A stretch of DNA of 64,000 nt from Pectobacterium sp. A5351 (GTDB taxonomy: Bacteria > Pseudomonadota > Gammaproteobacteria > Enterobacterales > Enterobacteriaceae). The translations under genes were made by a program, and so were the position numbers. The stretch lies in assembly GCF_028335745.1 (NCBI RefSeq), contig NZ_CP116477.1, forward strand, positions 1,488,001-1,552,000, given 5' to 3'. Positions within the stretch are counted from its first letter, which is position 1. Each line of letters begins with the position of its first letter. Below, piece by piece: positions 8,943 through 19,229 of the stretch. The notes beneath the pieces are model-generated. The model made no database searches. It was not told where the DNA came from and saw only the letters and a list, made by a program, of their open reading frames with translations.

Positions 8943-9359
8943 TCAGAAAGGTGGGGCGCGTACCACCGGGGAAGCGTAACGTTCGGGAAGCACAATACGG
9001 GAGATAAAATGGATAACCCGTGCTTCAGGTAAAAATGTGGTCAGTATGGGGTTGGGAGATCCTGCCGCGAATAGCGCTGGCGTATACAAAAAAAGTACGC
9101 AATAACCGCAAGCGGCATGATCCATCATCATCGACGGTGATGACGGAGAATGGTGTGATGGCCTTGCGTGGTGCCCGGACATCGTGTGTCCGGTATGCGA
9201 TTGCTCCGCTAGATTGCCGCTGTGGTTGCCTGGCAGAGTTGCGCCATGCTCGTGAAGCACCTGTGTTTGTGAAATCACGGGTGCAACGAAGATGGTCAAA
9301 ATAGCGAAGATGCCGACCCAGGCCGGGAAACTTCGCCGTCGTAGCGCGGACAAAAGCAT
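8943..9359 (-). CDS. DUF2946 family exported protein
   Basis: The 138-residue protein begins with a basic stretch and a hydrophobic segment (AWVGIFAILTIFVAPVIS), then a His-rich region (HEHGATLPGNHSGN, HTGHTMSGHHARPSHHS) and the DUF2946 hallmark HAACGYCVLFLYTPAL. DUF2946 genes commonly sit beside copper-related receptors and PepSY proteins, and this one precedes a PepSY gene. The frame ends at TGA in RAPPF, yet directly after that stop the same frame continues with ITHHHAHVHL before a second stop at 8910-8912. This suggests a recent loss of a His-rich tail or a chance run. Confidence 0.75.
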   Translation of the reverse strand: MLLSALRRRSFPAWVGIFAILTIFVAPVISQTQVLHEHGATLPGNHSGNLAEQSHTGHTMSGHHARPSHHSPSSPSMMMDHAACGYCVLFLYTPALFAAGSPNPILTTFLPEARVIHFISRIVLPERYASPVVRAPPF

Positions 9360-9735
9360 AGCAGTCTTAATTCAACAATACCGGGCTCAGCCAAGGAGTG
9401 TACTTTACTTGCCCCTACATTGTTACACAAATGTTTATGTTGATGGGCTTCAGGCAGTATGTGAAACGATATTGATGTTCGTTTCCGTGTTGATCCATGG
9501 CGCACCAGAAAATTGCACTGACGTAAACAGAATAATCTTACGCACGCAAAGTTTGATATTCGCTATAGTCCGTGACTGTTTTACATTTTTACAACTCGAT
9601 TTATCATGCCTTAGCGTTCTCGTTGTTTAAACGCTGACCTATTATGATGAACAATATCTTTATCAAGTTGTCTGGAAGCTAACTTATCCATTAATATGGA
9701 TTTTAGTTGATTGAAGCACACGAACAGGGGGAGCT
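9360..9735. other. divergent promoter region before opgGH
   Basis: This 376-bp gap separates the DUF2946 gene (minus) from opgG (plus) and must hold both promoters. It is AT-rich near 9620-9720. ORFs crossing it have no ribosome binding site and no family resemblance. No clear binding site was identified. Confidence 0.4.
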
Positions 9736-11304
9736 GTGCTGGATAATAAATTTGGGTTTAAACTGCGGGTTGCTAGCCTTCGCTGGCTGTCCGTCGCCGT
9801 TATGCTGTCTGTAAGCGCAGTGCCAGCGTGGGCATTCTCTATTGATGATGTGGCACAGCAGGCTGAAAAGCTGGCTGAAAAAGGTTTTGAAGCGCCGAAA
9901 AGTAATCTTCCTGCGCAGTTCCGTGATATGAAATTTGCAGACTACCAGCAAATTCGGTTCAATAACGACAAGTCATACTGGAATAATGTACAGACGCCTT
10001 TCAAGATCCAGTTTTACCATCAGGGAATGTATTTCGATACCCCTGTGAAAATTAATGAAGTCACGGCGACCACGGTTGATGAGATTAAATACTCGCCTGA
10101 GTATTTTGATTTTGGTTCCGTCAATCACGATCCTGAAACGGTTAAAAATCTCGGCTTTGCAGGTTTTAAAGTTCTCTATCCAATCAATAAAGCCGATAAG
10201 AACGATGAAATCGTCAGCATGCTGGGTGCCAGCTATTTCCGTGTGGTAGGTAAAGGCCAGATTTATGGCTTGTCTGCGCGCGGTCTGGCGATCGATACCG
10301 CGTTACCTTCTGGTGAAGAGTTCCCTCGCTTCCGTGAGTTCTGGATTGAACGTCCAAAACCGAATGATAAACACCTGGTGATTTATGCGCTGCTGGATTC
10401 ACCGCGTGCGACGGGGGCTTATCGTTTTGCCGTTTATCCCGGCCGTGACAGTGTTGTAGACGTTCAGGCTAAAGTGTTCATGCGTGACAAAGTGGGCAAG
10501 CTGGGTATCGCTCCACTGACCAGTATGTATCTGTTTGGGCCTAACCAGCCGTCGCCGACGCTGAACTATCGTCCAGCGCTGAACGATTCTAACGGTTTGT
10601 CAATTCATGCCGGCAATGGCGAATGGATCTGGCGTCCGCTGAATAATCCGAAGCACCTGTCCGTGAGCACCTATTCGGTAGAAAATCCGAAAGGGTTTGG
10701 TCTACTGCAACGTGGTCGTGATTTCGCGGCTTATGAAGATCTTGACGATCGTTACGATCTGCGTCCAAGCGGCTGGGTTGAACCGAAAGGCGAGTGGGGC
10801 AAAGGAAAAGTTGAGCTGGTTGAAATTCCTACTGCGGATGAAACCAATGACAATATCGTTGCCTTCTGGACGCCTGATGTATTGCCAGAAACAGGCAAAC
10901 CGCTGGATATTAAATATCGTCTGCACTTTACGCGCGACGAAGATCAACTGCATTCCCCGAACATTGCCTATGTTCAACAGACTCGCCGTTCTGCCGGTGA
11001 TGTTAAACAATCTAACTTGATCCGCCAGCCTGACGGCACGATCGCGTACATTGTAGATTTTGTTGGACCGAACTTAAAAGAGCTTGATGAGAGCACTCCG
11101 GTAGACTCTCAGGTCAGCATTGGCGACAACGGCGAGATTGTAGAAAATAATGTTCGCTATAACCCGGTCACTCATGGTTGGCGTCTGACGCTGCGTTTGC
11201 GTGTGAAAGATGCGAAACAGCCGACTGAAATGAGAGCTGCGTTGGTTAATGGCGAGACGACATTGACTGAAACCTGGAGCAATCAGCTGCCTGCTAATGA
11301 ATAA
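9736..11304 (+). CDS. opgG: glucans biosynthesis protein G, periplasmic
   Basis: OpgG shapes the branches of osmoregulated periplasmic glucans together with OpgH. The 522-residue product has a signal peptide ([15 protein letters not shown], cleavage near residue 33) followed by [20 protein letters not shown], the usual mature start, and runs the full family length of about 510-520 residues. The start is a GTG at 9736 preceded by AGGGGGAG. The stop overlaps the opgH start by 8 bp, so the pair is translationally coupled. In soft-rot bacteria opgGH is needed for virulence, motility and osmoadaptation. Confidence 0.95.
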   Translation: MLDNKFGFKLRVASLRWLSVAVMLSVSAVPAWAFSIDDVAQQAEKLAEKGFEAPKSNLPAQFRDMKFADYQQIRFNNDKSYWNNVQTPFKIQFYHQGMYFDTPVKINEVTATTVDEIKYSPEYFDFGSVNHDPETVKNLGFAGFKVLYPINKADKNDEIVSMLGASYFRVVGKGQIYGLSARGLAIDTALPSGEEFPRFREFWIERPKPNDKHLVIYALLDSPRATGAYRFAVYPGRDSVVDVQAKVFMRDKVGKLGIAPLTSMYLFGPNQPSPTLNYRPALNDSNGLSIHAGNGEWIWRPLNNPKHLSVSTYSVENPKGFGLLQRGRDFAAYEDLDDRYDLRPSGWVEPKGEWGKGKVELVEIPTADETNDNIVAFWTPDVLPETGKPLDIKYRLHFTRDEDQLHSPNIAYVQQTRRSAGDVKQSNLIRQPDGTIAYIVDFVGPNLKELDESTPVDSQVSIGDNGEIVENNVRYNPVTHGWRLTLRLRVKDAKQPTEMRAALVNGETTLTETWSNQLPANE

Positions 11305-13861
11305 GTCAACTTCTTCTCTCGATTATATTGAGAAACTACCTCTGCCTGCCGAACAGGCAGAGGTTCTTCGCGAAAAATTACCGCAAGCGGCCTGGAACGA
11401 TCAGGCCGTTTTGCATCAGACCTTATCTGAAAATAGCCAGTCTGAAGGCCATCAGGTTAATGTTCAGGCCGAAGATGATGTTGCACTGCATTCTGTGCAG
11501 GCACGTCTTGAAATGGCCTGGGAAGATGGCCTGGACAACGGTAAGCAACTCGGCACTGACAGAGAAGGGCGGACGGCATTAAAAGCGATGCCCGTTATTA
11601 CACGCGCTTCCATGTTCCCTGACGTCTGGCGGACGAATCCGTTGGTTCGTTGGTGGGAAAGTCTGTTGGGCCGTACTGTGCCGCCTCGGCCTCATTACAG
11701 CCCGGAAGAGAAAATTTCCGAAAACCGCTGGCGTCTGGTGGGAACAATCCGTCGTTATATTCTATTGGTGTTAACGCTGTTCCAGACCGCCATCGCGACC
11801 TGGTACATGAAAACTATCCTGCCTTATCAGGGATGGGCGCTCATCAATCCTTTTGAAATGGCGGGGCAACCGTGGACGCGCTCGCTGATGCAACTGCTTC
11901 CTTATGTGTTGCAAAGCGGCATACTGGTTCTGTTTGCAGTGTTGTTCTGCTGGGTGTCTGCCGGGTTCTGGACTGCACTGATGGGGTTCTTGCAACTGCT
12001 TATTGGTCGAGATAAGTACAGTATCTCTTCCACGACGGTAGGTAATGAACCGCTGAACCCAGAACATCGCACGGCGTTAATCATGCCGATTTGTAACGAA
12101 GACGTAGAACGCGTGTTTGCGGGACTGCGTGCGACGTATGAATCCGTTGAAGCGACGGGCAATCTTGAGCATTTTGATATTTATGTTCTGAGCGACAGTA
12201 ACGATCCCGATATCTGCGTGGCAGAGCAAAAAGCCTGGATGGAGCTGTGTCGTGATGTCGGCGGAGCAGGGCGTATTTTCTATCGTCGTCGCCGTCGCCG
12301 CGTTAAACGTAAGAGTGGCAATATCGATGATTTCTGCCGCCGCTGGGGTAATCAGTACAGCTACATGGTTATTCTGGATGCCGATAGCGTCATGAGCGGT
12401 GAATGCTTGACGTCTCTGGTTCGGCTGATGGAAGCGAACCCGAACGCCGGTATCATCCAGTCTTCGCCGAAAGCGTCTGGCATGGATACGCTGTATGCGC
12501 GCTGTCAGCAGTTTGCTACGCGTGTTTACGGCCCGCTGTTCACCGCTGGCCTGCACTTCTGGCAACTGGGTGAATCGCATTACTGGGGACATAACGCGAT
12601 CATCCGCGTTAAACCGTTCATCGAGCATTGTGCTTTAGCACCGTTGCCGGGTGAAGGGTCGTTCGCCGGTGCGATTCTTTCTCACGACTTTGTTGAAGCG
12701 GCGTTGATGCGTCGCGCAGGATGGGGCGTGTGGATCGCCTACGATCTGCCGGGAAGCTATGAAGAGCTGCCGCCTAACCTGCTGGATGAGTTGAAACGTG
12801 ATCGCCGCTGGTGCCACGGTAACCTGATGAACTTCCGATTGTTTCTGGTTAAAGGTATGCACCCGGTTCATCGCGCTGTTTTCCTTACTGGAGTGATGTC
12901 TTATCTGTCGGCACCGCTGTGGTTTATGTTCCTGATGCTCTCTACGGCGTTGCAGGTTGTGCATACGCTTATGGAACCCCAGTACTTCTTGCAGCCTCGG
13001 CAGTTGTTCCCCGTCTGGCCACAGTGGCGGCCTGAACTGGCTATTGCACTGTTCTCGACGACATTGGTCTTGCTGTTCTTGCCAAAACTGTTGAGCGTGA
13101 TTCTGGTGTGGGCGAAAGGGGCAAAAGAGTACGGTGGTGCTGTCCGGGTGTTTCTTTCGTTGCTGCTGGAGATGCTGTTCTCGGTCCTGCTGGCACCGGT
13201 TCGTATGCTGTTCCACACGGTGTTTGTTGTCAGTGCGTTTCTCGGTTGGTCAGTGCAGTGGAATTCTCCGCAGCGTGACGACGATGCAACCCCGTGGAGC
13301 GAGGCGTTTGTGCGCCATGGTTCCCAATTGATTCTGGGGCTGGTCTGGGCGATTGGTATGGCATGGTTGGATCTGCGCTTCCTGTGGTGGCTGGCTCCAA
13401 TCGTCTTCTCGCTGATTTTGTCGCCGTTTGTTTCGGTTTATTCGAGTCGCGCATCATTGGGGCTGTGCTGTAAACGTGCCAAGCTGTTGATGATACCGGA
13501 AGAGTTCAATCCACCGCGTGAATTGGTCGCGACCGATGAATATTGCCGACTGAATCATCAGCGTAGACTGGACAACGGGTTTATGCAGGCTGTCTTTGAT
13601 CCGTCAATTAATGCCCTTGCCAGCGCAATGGCGACGGCGCGTCATCGCTTCAGCCGAGCGATTGAAGATGTACGTGAGGAGAATGTGCGTGATGCTTTGA
13701 GTCGCAAGCCGGAAGAGGTGAGCAATAATCAACGTCTGGCACTGCTCAGCGATCCTGTGACGATATCGCGCTTGCACTACCATGTGTGGCAAAAACCGGA
13801 AACGTATGCTGTGTGGGTTGAGTCTTACCAGAAACTTCCCGCTCCTCATATCAGAAGCTAA
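11297..13861 (+). CDS. opgH: glucosyltransferase H for periplasmic glucans
   Basis: OpgH polymerises the beta-1,2-glucan backbone from UDP-glucose at the inner membrane. The 854-residue protein has two N-terminal spans (around 150-230), a family 2 glycosyltransferase domain with LSDSNDPD, the DADS motif ([15 protein letters not shown] and metal binding), the [16 protein letters not shown] acceptor motif and the RRWCHGN (Q/RxxRW-like) motif, then five or six C-terminal spans. Length and motifs agree with the family. It overlaps opgG by 8 bp and is followed by a strong terminator. Confidence 0.95.
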   Translation: MNKSTSSLDYIEKLPLPAEQAEVLREKLPQAAWNDQAVLHQTLSENSQSEGHQVNVQAEDDVALHSVQARLEMAWEDGLDNGKQLGTDREGRTALKAMPVITRASMFPDVWRTNPLVRWWESLLGRTVPPRPHYSPEEKISENRWRLVGTIRRYILLVLTLFQTAIATWYMKTILPYQGWALINPFEMAGQPWTRSLMQLLPYVLQSGILVLFAVLFCWVSAGFWTALMGFLQLLIGRDKYSISSTTVGNEPLNPEHRTALIMPICNEDVERVFAGLRATYESVEATGNLEHFDIYVLSDSNDPDICVAEQKAWMELCRDVGGAGRIFYRRRRRRVKRKSGNIDDFCRRWGNQYSYMVILDADSVMSGECLTSLVRLMEANPNAGIIQSSPKASGMDTLYARCQQFATRVYGPLFTAGLHFWQLGESHYWGHNAIIRVKPFIEHCALAPLPGEGSFAGAILSHDFVEAALMRRAGWGVWIAYDLPGSYEELPPNLLDELKRDRRWCHGNLMNFRLFLVKGMHPVHRAVFLTGVMSYLSAPLWFMFLMLSTALQVVHTLMEPQYFLQPRQLFPVWPQWRPELAIALFSTTLVLLFLPKLLSVILVWAKGAKEYGGAVRVFLSLLLEMLFSVLLAPVRMLFHTVFVVSAFLGWSVQWNSPQRDDDATPWSEAFVRHGSQLILGLVWAIGMAWLDLRFLWWLAPIVFSLILSPFVSVYSSRASLGLCCKRAKLLMIPEEFNPPRELVATDEYCRLNHQRRLDNGFMQAVFDPSINALASAMATARHRFSRAIEDVREENVRDALSRKPEEVSNNQRLALLSDPVTISRLHYHVWQKPETYAVWVESYQKLPAPHIRS

Positions 13862-13885
13862 TTTCGCGTTGGCGTGAAAGATAAA

Positions 13886-13917
13886 GCGACGGCAATCAAT
13901 CGCCGTTGCTTTTTTTT
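13886..13917 (+). terminator. terminator of opgGH
   Basis: GCGACGGC and GCCGTTGC pair (one G-U) around an 8-nt loop, followed by eight T. It lies 25 bp after the opgH stop codon. Confidence 0.9.
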
Positions 13918-13975
13918 CGTCTGTCGCAGGGGGGCGCAATTCCTGAGATGAGAAACCGGTACAGAAAGGCGTTCG

Positions 13976-14896
13976 TTAATACAGCGATGGCTCGCCTTCC
14001 GGGCGGGTTTTGAAACGGCGGTGCAGCCACATATATTGGTCACGCGCGAGCAGAATATTCTGTTCAACGACGTTGTTCATCCAAACGGCAGTCGCGGTTT
14101 CATTATCTACGGGTGCATCCTGCTCCGCAGGTTGGATAAGCAGTTCATAGCCTTTTCCGTCAGGTAGACGACGTGGCACAAAAGGAATGACGGCAGGGCG
14201 TGCGGTCTTCATCAGCATATAGCTACCGCGGGTTGTCGCTGCGCTATCGACGGCGAAGAGCGGAGCAAAGACACTGCTTTGTGGACCGTAATCATGGTCG
14301 GGAGCATACCAGATGATCTCTCCCTGTTTGAGTGCGCGGATCATACCTTTGAGATCTTTACGATCCAGCATGGACTTATTGGAGCGTAGTCTTCCCCATG
14401 TCTGTAACCAATCGATCAGCTTGTTATCGTTTGGGCGGTATACCCCGATCCCCGGATTGTGTATGCCAAAGATGCGAGCACCCAATTCCAGCGTTAGGAA
14501 ATGTAGACCAATGAGCAGCACGCCTTGCTGCTTTTCCAATACAGGGCGAATATGTTCAAGGCCAGTCACCGTAAACCAGCGTTCGATACGCCAGTTTGGC
14601 CAAAACCAGGCCATGCCGGTTTCAATCACACCCATGCCGACAGATTCAAAATTTTTCCTGACTAATGCTTCACGCTCAGTCTGCGGCATTTCGGGAAAAC
14701 ACAGTTCAAGGTTACGGGTGGCAATGTTGACGCGTTTTGGCAACAGGCGCATAGCTAAATGGCCAAGTGCGGTACCGATACGATACAGAGCGGGATAGGG
14801 AAGCAAAACGATAAGGTAAAGGATGCCGATGCCCAACCAGGTAAACCAGTAGCGCGGATATAGCAGTGAACGATTAAAAGAAGGGATTTGTGTCAT
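13976..14896 (-). CDS. lpxL: lipid A lauroyl acyltransferase
   Basis: This 306-residue inner-membrane acyltransferase adds a secondary acyl chain from acyl-ACP to the Kdo2-lipid IVA precursor. It has one N-terminal span ([20 protein letters not shown]) and the catalytic HX4(D/E) motif in [18 protein letters not shown]. Further family blocks are GVYRPNDN and [10 protein letters not shown]. The start at [17 protein letters not shown] matches the usual N-terminus; an upstream in-frame Met adds 24 unlike residues. It is divergent from trhO, the arrangement seen in E. coli, which supports LpxL rather than the paralogue LpxP, though the latter cannot be excluded. Confidence 0.85.
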   Translation of the reverse strand: MTQIPSFNRSLLYPRYWFTWLGIGILYLIVLLPYPALYRIGTALGHLAMRLLPKRVNIATRNLELCFPEMPQTEREALVRKNFESVGMGVIETGMAWFWPNWRIERWFTVTGLEHIRPVLEKQQGVLLIGLHFLTLELGARIFGIHNPGIGVYRPNDNKLIDWLQTWGRLRSNKSMLDRKDLKGMIRALKQGEIIWYAPDHDYGPQSSVFAPLFAVDSAATTRGSYMLMKTARPAVIPFVPRRLPDGKGYELLIQPAEQDAPVDNETATAVWMNNVVEQNILLARDQYMWLHRRFKTRPEGEPSLY

Positions 14897-15352
14897 GGTC
14901 TCAGTATCAATGTGTTTGTGCTGGTCGGCACGCGAACTGTTAAAAAACGCGTTAATGATTAACTGCAAGATAGATTATTGTGGCGCTTTGCCGATAAAAC
15001 AAATTACCGTCGCGTTATTGACTGATTTTCATACATAAAAGGCCTTAATCATATCATTTTAAGAGAATAAGTTTTAACCTTTGGTGGCATACCGAGTAAT
15101 GAGATAAGGGAAGAGGTGACCCTGCCAGGACCGCCTGACACGGCGTATTATCGTTATTGTTTGAAAATTCCTCTGGCATAGCATGGCTCACTACGCCAGT
15201 ACTGTGTCGATAAGGATACCCGGGTAGCACTACATTTCATGCCCTGACAGCCTCAACGCTATCAGGTATGATGCCGGGCGATTCAATGTGTTGAGCTATG
15301 TCTCGATGATGAACGTCACACGCTAACCTCAATGAAGACAGGAACGTACACC
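14897..15352. other. intergenic region between lpxL and trhO
   Basis: This 455-bp gap separates divergent genes and must contain both promoters. I see no protein or RNA gene in it. Confidence 0.4.
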
Positions 15353-16420
15353 ATGCCAGTGTTACATAACCGGATTTCTAATGAGGAACTGAAGGCGCAT
15401 ATGCTTGCGGAAACCGAGCCGCGTACCACAGTTTCCTTCTACAAATATTTCGCCATTGACGATCCAAAAGTATTTCGCGATCGTCTGTATATTCAGCTTG
15501 AGCAATGTAAGGTCTTCGGCCGTATTTATATTGCGACTGAGGGGATTAACGCACAAATCAGCGTGCCCAATAATCAGTTCGAGGCCTTTAAGGCAGTATT
15601 GTTCAGTGCGCACCCGGCGCTCGATCAGATTCGCTTAAATATCGCTCTGGAAGATGACGGGAAATCGTTCTGGGTATTGCGTATGAAAGTACGCGAACGG
15701 ATTGTCGCTGATGGGATTGACGATCCGACATTTAACCCAGCGAATGTCGGGCAATACCTGAAAGCCGATCAGGTTAATGCGATGGCTGACGATCCCGACA
15801 CCGTGTTCGTCGATATGCGTAACCATTACGAATATGAAGTCGGGCACTTCGAGAATGCGCTGGAAGTGCCGTCGGATACGTTTCGTGAGCAGTTGCCGAT
15901 GGCAGTTGAAATGCTTGATGAGTCGCGCGACAAAAATATTGTCATGTACTGCACAGGCGGGATTCGCTGCGAGAAGGCCAGTGCCTACATGTTGCACCAC
16001 GGCTTTAAGAACGTATATCACGTAGAGGGCGGTATTATTGAATATGCGCGTCAGGCTAAAGCCCAGGGACTACCGCTGAAGTTTATCGGCAAGAATTTCG
16101 TGTTTGATGAACGAATGGGAGAGCGTATTTCTGATGACGTCATCGCGCATTGCCATCAGTGCGGAGCGTCGTGTGATAGTCACACTAACTGCCGTAATGA
16201 AGGGTGCCATCTTCTGTTTATCCAGTGCCCTGCCTGTGCGGCAAAATACGAAGGTTGCTGTAGCACGCAATGTCAGGATGAAATGAAGTTGCCGCTGGAA
16301 GAACAAAGAGCGATACGCAGCGGGCGTGAAAATGGAATGAAAATCTTCAATAAATCCAAAGGATTATTGCAGTCAACGTTGCACATTCCAGCTCCTGTAG
16401 CCAAAGACAAAGCCGAATAA
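15353..16420 (+). CDS. trhO: tRNA uridine(34) hydroxylase TrhO (YceA)
   Basis: TrhO hydroxylates U34 of tRNAs with oxygen, giving ho5U. The 355-residue protein has the expected N-terminal segment ([20 protein letters not shown]), a rhodanese domain with the Cys loop [15 protein letters not shown], and a C-terminal Cys-rich part ([31 protein letters not shown]). The start was set at MPVLHN behind AGGAACG; an ATG seven codons upstream is less likely. The gene is monocistronic, with a hairpin shared with convergent yceI downstream. Confidence 0.93.
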   Translation: MPVLHNRISNEELKAHMLAETEPRTTVSFYKYFAIDDPKVFRDRLYIQLEQCKVFGRIYIATEGINAQISVPNNQFEAFKAVLFSAHPALDQIRLNIALEDDGKSFWVLRMKVRERIVADGIDDPTFNPANVGQYLKADQVNAMADDPDTVFVDMRNHYEYEVGHFENALEVPSDTFREQLPMAVEMLDESRDKNIVMYCTGGIRCEKASAYMLHHGFKNVYHVEGGIIEYARQAKAQGLPLKFIGKNFVFDERMGERISDDVIAHCHQCGASCDSHTNCRNEGCHLLFIQCPACAAKYEGCCSTQCQDEMKLPLEEQRAIRSGRENGMKIFNKSKGLLQSTLHIPAPVAKDKAE

Positions 16421-16446
16421 TTAGCGGCTAATCGCGTAATAGAAAA

Positions 16447-16469
16447 AGCCCTTTCCACAGGAAAGGGCT
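16447..16469 (-). terminator. terminator of yceI
   Basis: AGCCCTTTC and GAAAGGGCT form a perfect 9-bp stem with a 5-nt loop. On the minus strand it is followed by TTTTTCT, so it ends yceI(J) transcription; on the plus strand there is no T run, though it may slow trhO transcripts. Confidence 0.8.
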
Positions 16470-16495
16470 ACATAACGTTGATGCGTAGTGCTGCC

Positions 16496-17074
16496 TTATT
16501 TCTGGCGAATGCCTTCAACGGAAATAATCAGTTCTACATCCTGCGAAGCTGGGCCCAAATCGGTCGTAATGTTGAAGTCTTTCAACTTGATAGTGCCTTC
16601 AGCTTGAAAACCTGCGCGATAGTTACCCCATGGGTCATCACCTTGGCCGATCAGTTTGGCATCAAGCTTAACTGGCTTGGTGACGCCATTTAAGGTCAGG
16701 TTGCCGGTAATATCGTAATCTTCACCGTCTTTCTTCACTTCAGTGGACGTAAATGTTGCCTGGGGATGCTTGGTTACGTTTAAAAATTCTTCACTGCGAA
16801 GGTGCTTGTCACGTTCAGCGTGGTTAGTGTCAACGCTGTTGGTGTTAATCGTGACATTGACTTTATCCGTTGATGGATTTTTCTCATCAAAGGTAAAAGA
16901 GCCGTTGAAATCATTAAAGCTTCCGTAAAGCCAGCTGTAACCGAGGTGTTTAATGCGGAATTCAATAAACGCGTGCTGGCCTTCTTTATCGAACTTGTAC
17001 TCTGCCGCGAGTACAGAACCGGCAGAGGCAAGCATAGATACTGCGGTGAGGCTCAGTAGTGTTTTCTTCAGCAT
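16496..17074 (-). CDS. yceI: YceI-family periplasmic polyisoprenoid-binding protein
   Basis: The 192-residue protein has a signal peptide ([20 protein letters not shown], cleavage after VLA) and the YceI lipocalin-like fold: [57 protein letters not shown] and the final [12 protein letters not shown]. The family binds isoprenoid chains and is induced at high pH in E. coli. It lies 27 bp downstream of yceJ and is probably cotranscribed with it. Confidence 0.93.
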   Translation of the reverse strand: MLKKTLLSLTAVSMLASAGSVLAAEYKFDKEGQHAFIEFRIKHLGYSWLYGSFNDFNGSFTFDEKNPSTDKVNVTINTNSVDTNHAERDKHLRSEEFLNVTKHPQATFTSTEVKKDGEDYDITGNLTLNGVTKPVKLDAKLIGQGDDPWGNYRAGFQAEGTIKLKDFNITTDLGPASQDVELIISVEGIRQK

Positions 17075-17101
17075 TGGTATTTCTCCATAAAATCCATAAG
17101 G

Positions 17102-17656
17102 TTAATGAATGTTGCGACCCAACATTCGTTTCAACGTATTATCACCATCTATAAAGTGGTGTTTTAATGCGGCTAAACCATGCAGCGCTGATAAGGCAAC
17201 CACCGCCCAGGCAAGATAAAAATGCACGTCACCTGCTATATCGGCCTGATCCGTCAAGCCGCTGATAATGGCCGGAACAGAAAACCAGCCAAAAACGGGA
17301 ACTGAATGTCCTTCCGCGGTGGAAATAAGATATCCACTAATCAGAATTGAGAATAAAATAACGTAAAGCGCGATATGAGCGAGTGTGGCACTCACGCGAG
17401 TGACGGTGGAGTAACTTTTCAGCGGTGGCGGTGGTGGAGAAATAAAGCGCCATATAACGCGAAAAATCATGACGGCAAAAAGCAGTACACCAATCGCTTT
17501 GTGAATTTCAGGGGCACGATGATACCAAACACTATAATAGTTAAGTGTCACCATCCAGAGTCCTGAGGCGAACATGCCATAAACGGTTAACGCTGCAATC
17601 CAGTGCAGAAAAATGCTGATATGGCCGTAACGGGATGAGGAATTACGCCAAGTCAT
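17102..17656 (-). CDS. yceJ: cytochrome b561 (YceJ)
   Basis: This 184-residue protein is a four-span di-haem cytochrome b561 of the bacterial type. Haem-ligand His residues appear in the first span region (YGHISIFLHWIAALTVYG) and in the last (ALSALHGLAALKHHFIDG). GLWMVTLNYYSVWYHRAPEI, then HKAIGV, is a conserved block. Such proteins move electrons from quinol or to periplasmic acceptors. It precedes yceI with a 27-bp gap, as in E. coli, so the two form an operon. Confidence 0.92.
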   Translation of the reverse strand: MTWRNSSSRYGHISIFLHWIAALTVYGMFASGLWMVTLNYYSVWYHRAPEIHKAIGVLLFAVMIFRVIWRFISPPPPPLKSYSTVTRVSATLAHIALYVILFSILISGYLISTAEGHSVPVFGWFSVPAIISGLTDQADIAGDVHFYLAWAVVALSALHGLAALKHHFIDGDNTLKRMLGRNIH

Positions 17657-17945
17657 ATTATGATTCCTTCAAGTTGAGTGCGTTTGTTAAATAAAAGCTA
17701 AACAGAAGTGAATGCAAAATCAACATAATATTTGTGATTATCACATAACTAAATTATGTAACGATTTTTTTGATTTTATTATGAAGGTGCATTCAATTTT
17801 TTTGATGTTCAAAGAGGAAAAGCAAACGATTTAGCAGGAGAGCAGAGGTAATAGTAAACGAGACAGGTTCTCTGCCTCGCATTATGGGGAGGAGATATGC
17901 TTCAGTCTGCGAGCCTTAAAACATGAGGAAATACGGTATTCTGAA

Positions 17946-17978
17946 ATAACAATACCGCCAGTAGGACGGTATTGTTAT
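17946..17978. repeat. perfect 12-bp inverted repeat
   Basis: ATAACAATACCG and CGGTATTGTTAT are perfect complements around a 9-bp spacer. It lies in the 387-bp gap between yceJ and bssS, 66 bp beyond the bssS stop codon. There is no T run on either side, so it may be a weak terminator, a regulator site or a repeated element. The rest of the gap shows nothing else. Confidence 0.6.
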
Positions 17979-18043
17979 GAATGCAAATGGTATTAACGCA
18001 AATTCGTGGGTATTGAATATAATATTAATAACGCTATCAATGA

Positions 18044-18298
18044 CTAATGTTTTCGATAATCACTGAGGTCACAGTCTGTCGATTCGATTTTCGCAATGCC
18101 AGCTTCAAGTATATGTATCAGTTGTCTGGCAACATCGGTCGTTAGCCAAAGGGTTCGATCAACATGAGCTTCGTTTGGTGCTTGATCCGAGGTGGATAAG
18201 TAGTGTAAACGGATCATCATGGCGTCATAACTGTCAACAGTGCTGATGTCCCAACCTACAAGAGGATGTGTCTGAATAACTTCATTTTTTCTATCCAT
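18044..18298 (-). CDS. bssS: biofilm regulator BssS
   Basis: The 84-residue protein matches E. coli BssS (YceP) almost throughout: NEVIQTHPLVGWDISTVDSY, then DAMMIRLHYLS, LWLTTDVARQLIHILEAGIA and KIES. BssS affects biofilm formation and AI-2/cAMP-linked gene expression in E. coli; the mechanism is not known. Its position next to dinI agrees with the E. coli order. It is monocistronic. Confidence 0.92.
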   Translation of the reverse strand: MDRKNEVIQTHPLVGWDISTVDSYDAMMIRLHYLSTSDQAPNEAHVDRTLWLTTDVARQLIHILEAGIAKIESTDCDLSDYRKH

Positions 18299-18537
18299 AA
18301 ATACCCCTTATTGACTAGTTACTAACATGAGTGACTAATGAGGCTTCTGGTAGCTCATTATTTTTGAACGAGCATTATGAGTATACTGCTGCTTATTTGT
18401 TTTATGGGAAATATTTTCATTTTTTGTGTAAAAAAAATTACACAGGCAGGTATGACGAAGGGGTAACTGATATCTCTGATGAAATATCGGGACGAATAGA
18501 TTTTCATCCCGAGGGTGTTGTCACTGGGGGGAGAACA

Positions 18538-18795
18538 TTATTCCGCGCTGGTTCCTGTGTTGTTCTCTAATGCAGCGGCAAGCCGAGCAAGGTATTTCTT
18601 CATCGCGGGGTCTCGATTCTCGTTCTGAGATTCCAATGTTAAATTGTGAATCATCAGTTTGTTGGCTTTTTCGTCAAGGCAGAATGCCAGAGACGAGAAG
18701 GCGAGTTCCAGAGCATCAATTTTACGTTGCTGCTCGCCAATTAGCTCCAGCAGTTCCCCGAATGTCATTGCCTCTTCTGGTTTTTCTACCGTCAT
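18538..18795 (-). CDS. small helical protein of unknown function
   Basis: I do not recognise this 85-residue protein with confidence. It is acidic and predicted helical, with a heptad-like stretch FGELLELIGEQQRKIDALEL followed by AFSSLAFCLDEKANKLM. It could be distantly like the RssB anti-adaptor IraP in size and layout, but the similarity is too weak to claim. It lies between bssS and dinI, on the same strand as both. A start 9 codons downstream (MTFGELLEL) is also possible. Confidence 0.5.
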   Translation of the reverse strand: MTVEKPEEAMTFGELLELIGEQQRKIDALELAFSSLAFCLDEKANKLMIHNLTLESQNENRDPAMKKYLARLAAALENNTGTSAE

Positions 18796-18883
18796 AACAG
18801 ATACCCTCGGTCATAGCACATGGCGAAATGCCGCTTTAAACTGCCATTACAGCCTATATCTTCCTTATCTTTCAAGTTTTAGA

Positions 18884-19123
18884 TTACTCTGCCGTAAACC
18901 AGTCGTCGGCGCTTTCCCAGGTTTCCTGCAAGATTTCAGAGATACGATCTTTGTCATCTTTACCTGCACCCATGACCGTCAGGTTATTTGCGGATGCATA
19001 ACGAACTTGAATGGGGGTATCGGGGTAAATTTTGTGAATACGCTTTTCCAGCTCATGCCTGAGTGCTTCAATCGCACCGGCGGGTAAAGGCGTTGTCTTT
19101 GCAAGAGTGATTTCTACGCGCAT
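18884..19123 (-). CDS. dinI: DNA-damage-inducible protein DinI
   Basis: DinI stabilises RecA filaments and modulates SOS cleavage reactions. The 79-residue protein begins MRVEITLAKTTPLPAGAIEA and ends in the acidic helix ISEILQETWESADDWFTAE, the family hallmark that contacts RecA. The start was placed behind TTGGAGGTCAGC. A LexA-box-like sequence lies 18 bp upstream, so SOS control is expected. Confidence 0.93.
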   Translation of the reverse strand: MRVEITLAKTTPLPAGAIEALRHELEKRIHKIYPDTPIQVRYASANNLTVMGAGKDDKDRISEILQETWESADDWFTAE

Positions 19124-19141
19124 GCTGACCTCCAAGGTTTA

Positions 19142-19161
19142 AACTGTTTATTTATACAGTT
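19142..19161 (-). promoter_or_regulatory. LexA box of dinI
   Basis: On the minus strand the sequence reads AACTGTATAAATAAACAGTT, close to the enterobacterial LexA consensus TACTGTATATATATACAGTA, with the CTGT-N8-ACAG core kept. It lies just upstream of the dinI ribosome binding site. LexA repression of dinI is established in E. coli. Confidence 0.88.
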
Positions 19162-19229
19162 ATTGCAGGTGGAGAACAAGACGCGCAATAAAATTTAGCC
19201 CATCGGCATAATGCGGATGGGCTTATTGA

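Noticed and set aside
9292..9630. 112-codon frame in the opgG upstream region
   Set aside because: It overlaps the DUF2946 start and lacks a ribosome site; the region is a divergent promoter gap.
18331..18570. 79-codon plus-strand frame between bssS and dinI
   Set aside because: No ribosome binding site, odd composition, overlaps the end of the minus-strand small gene, and resembles no family I know.
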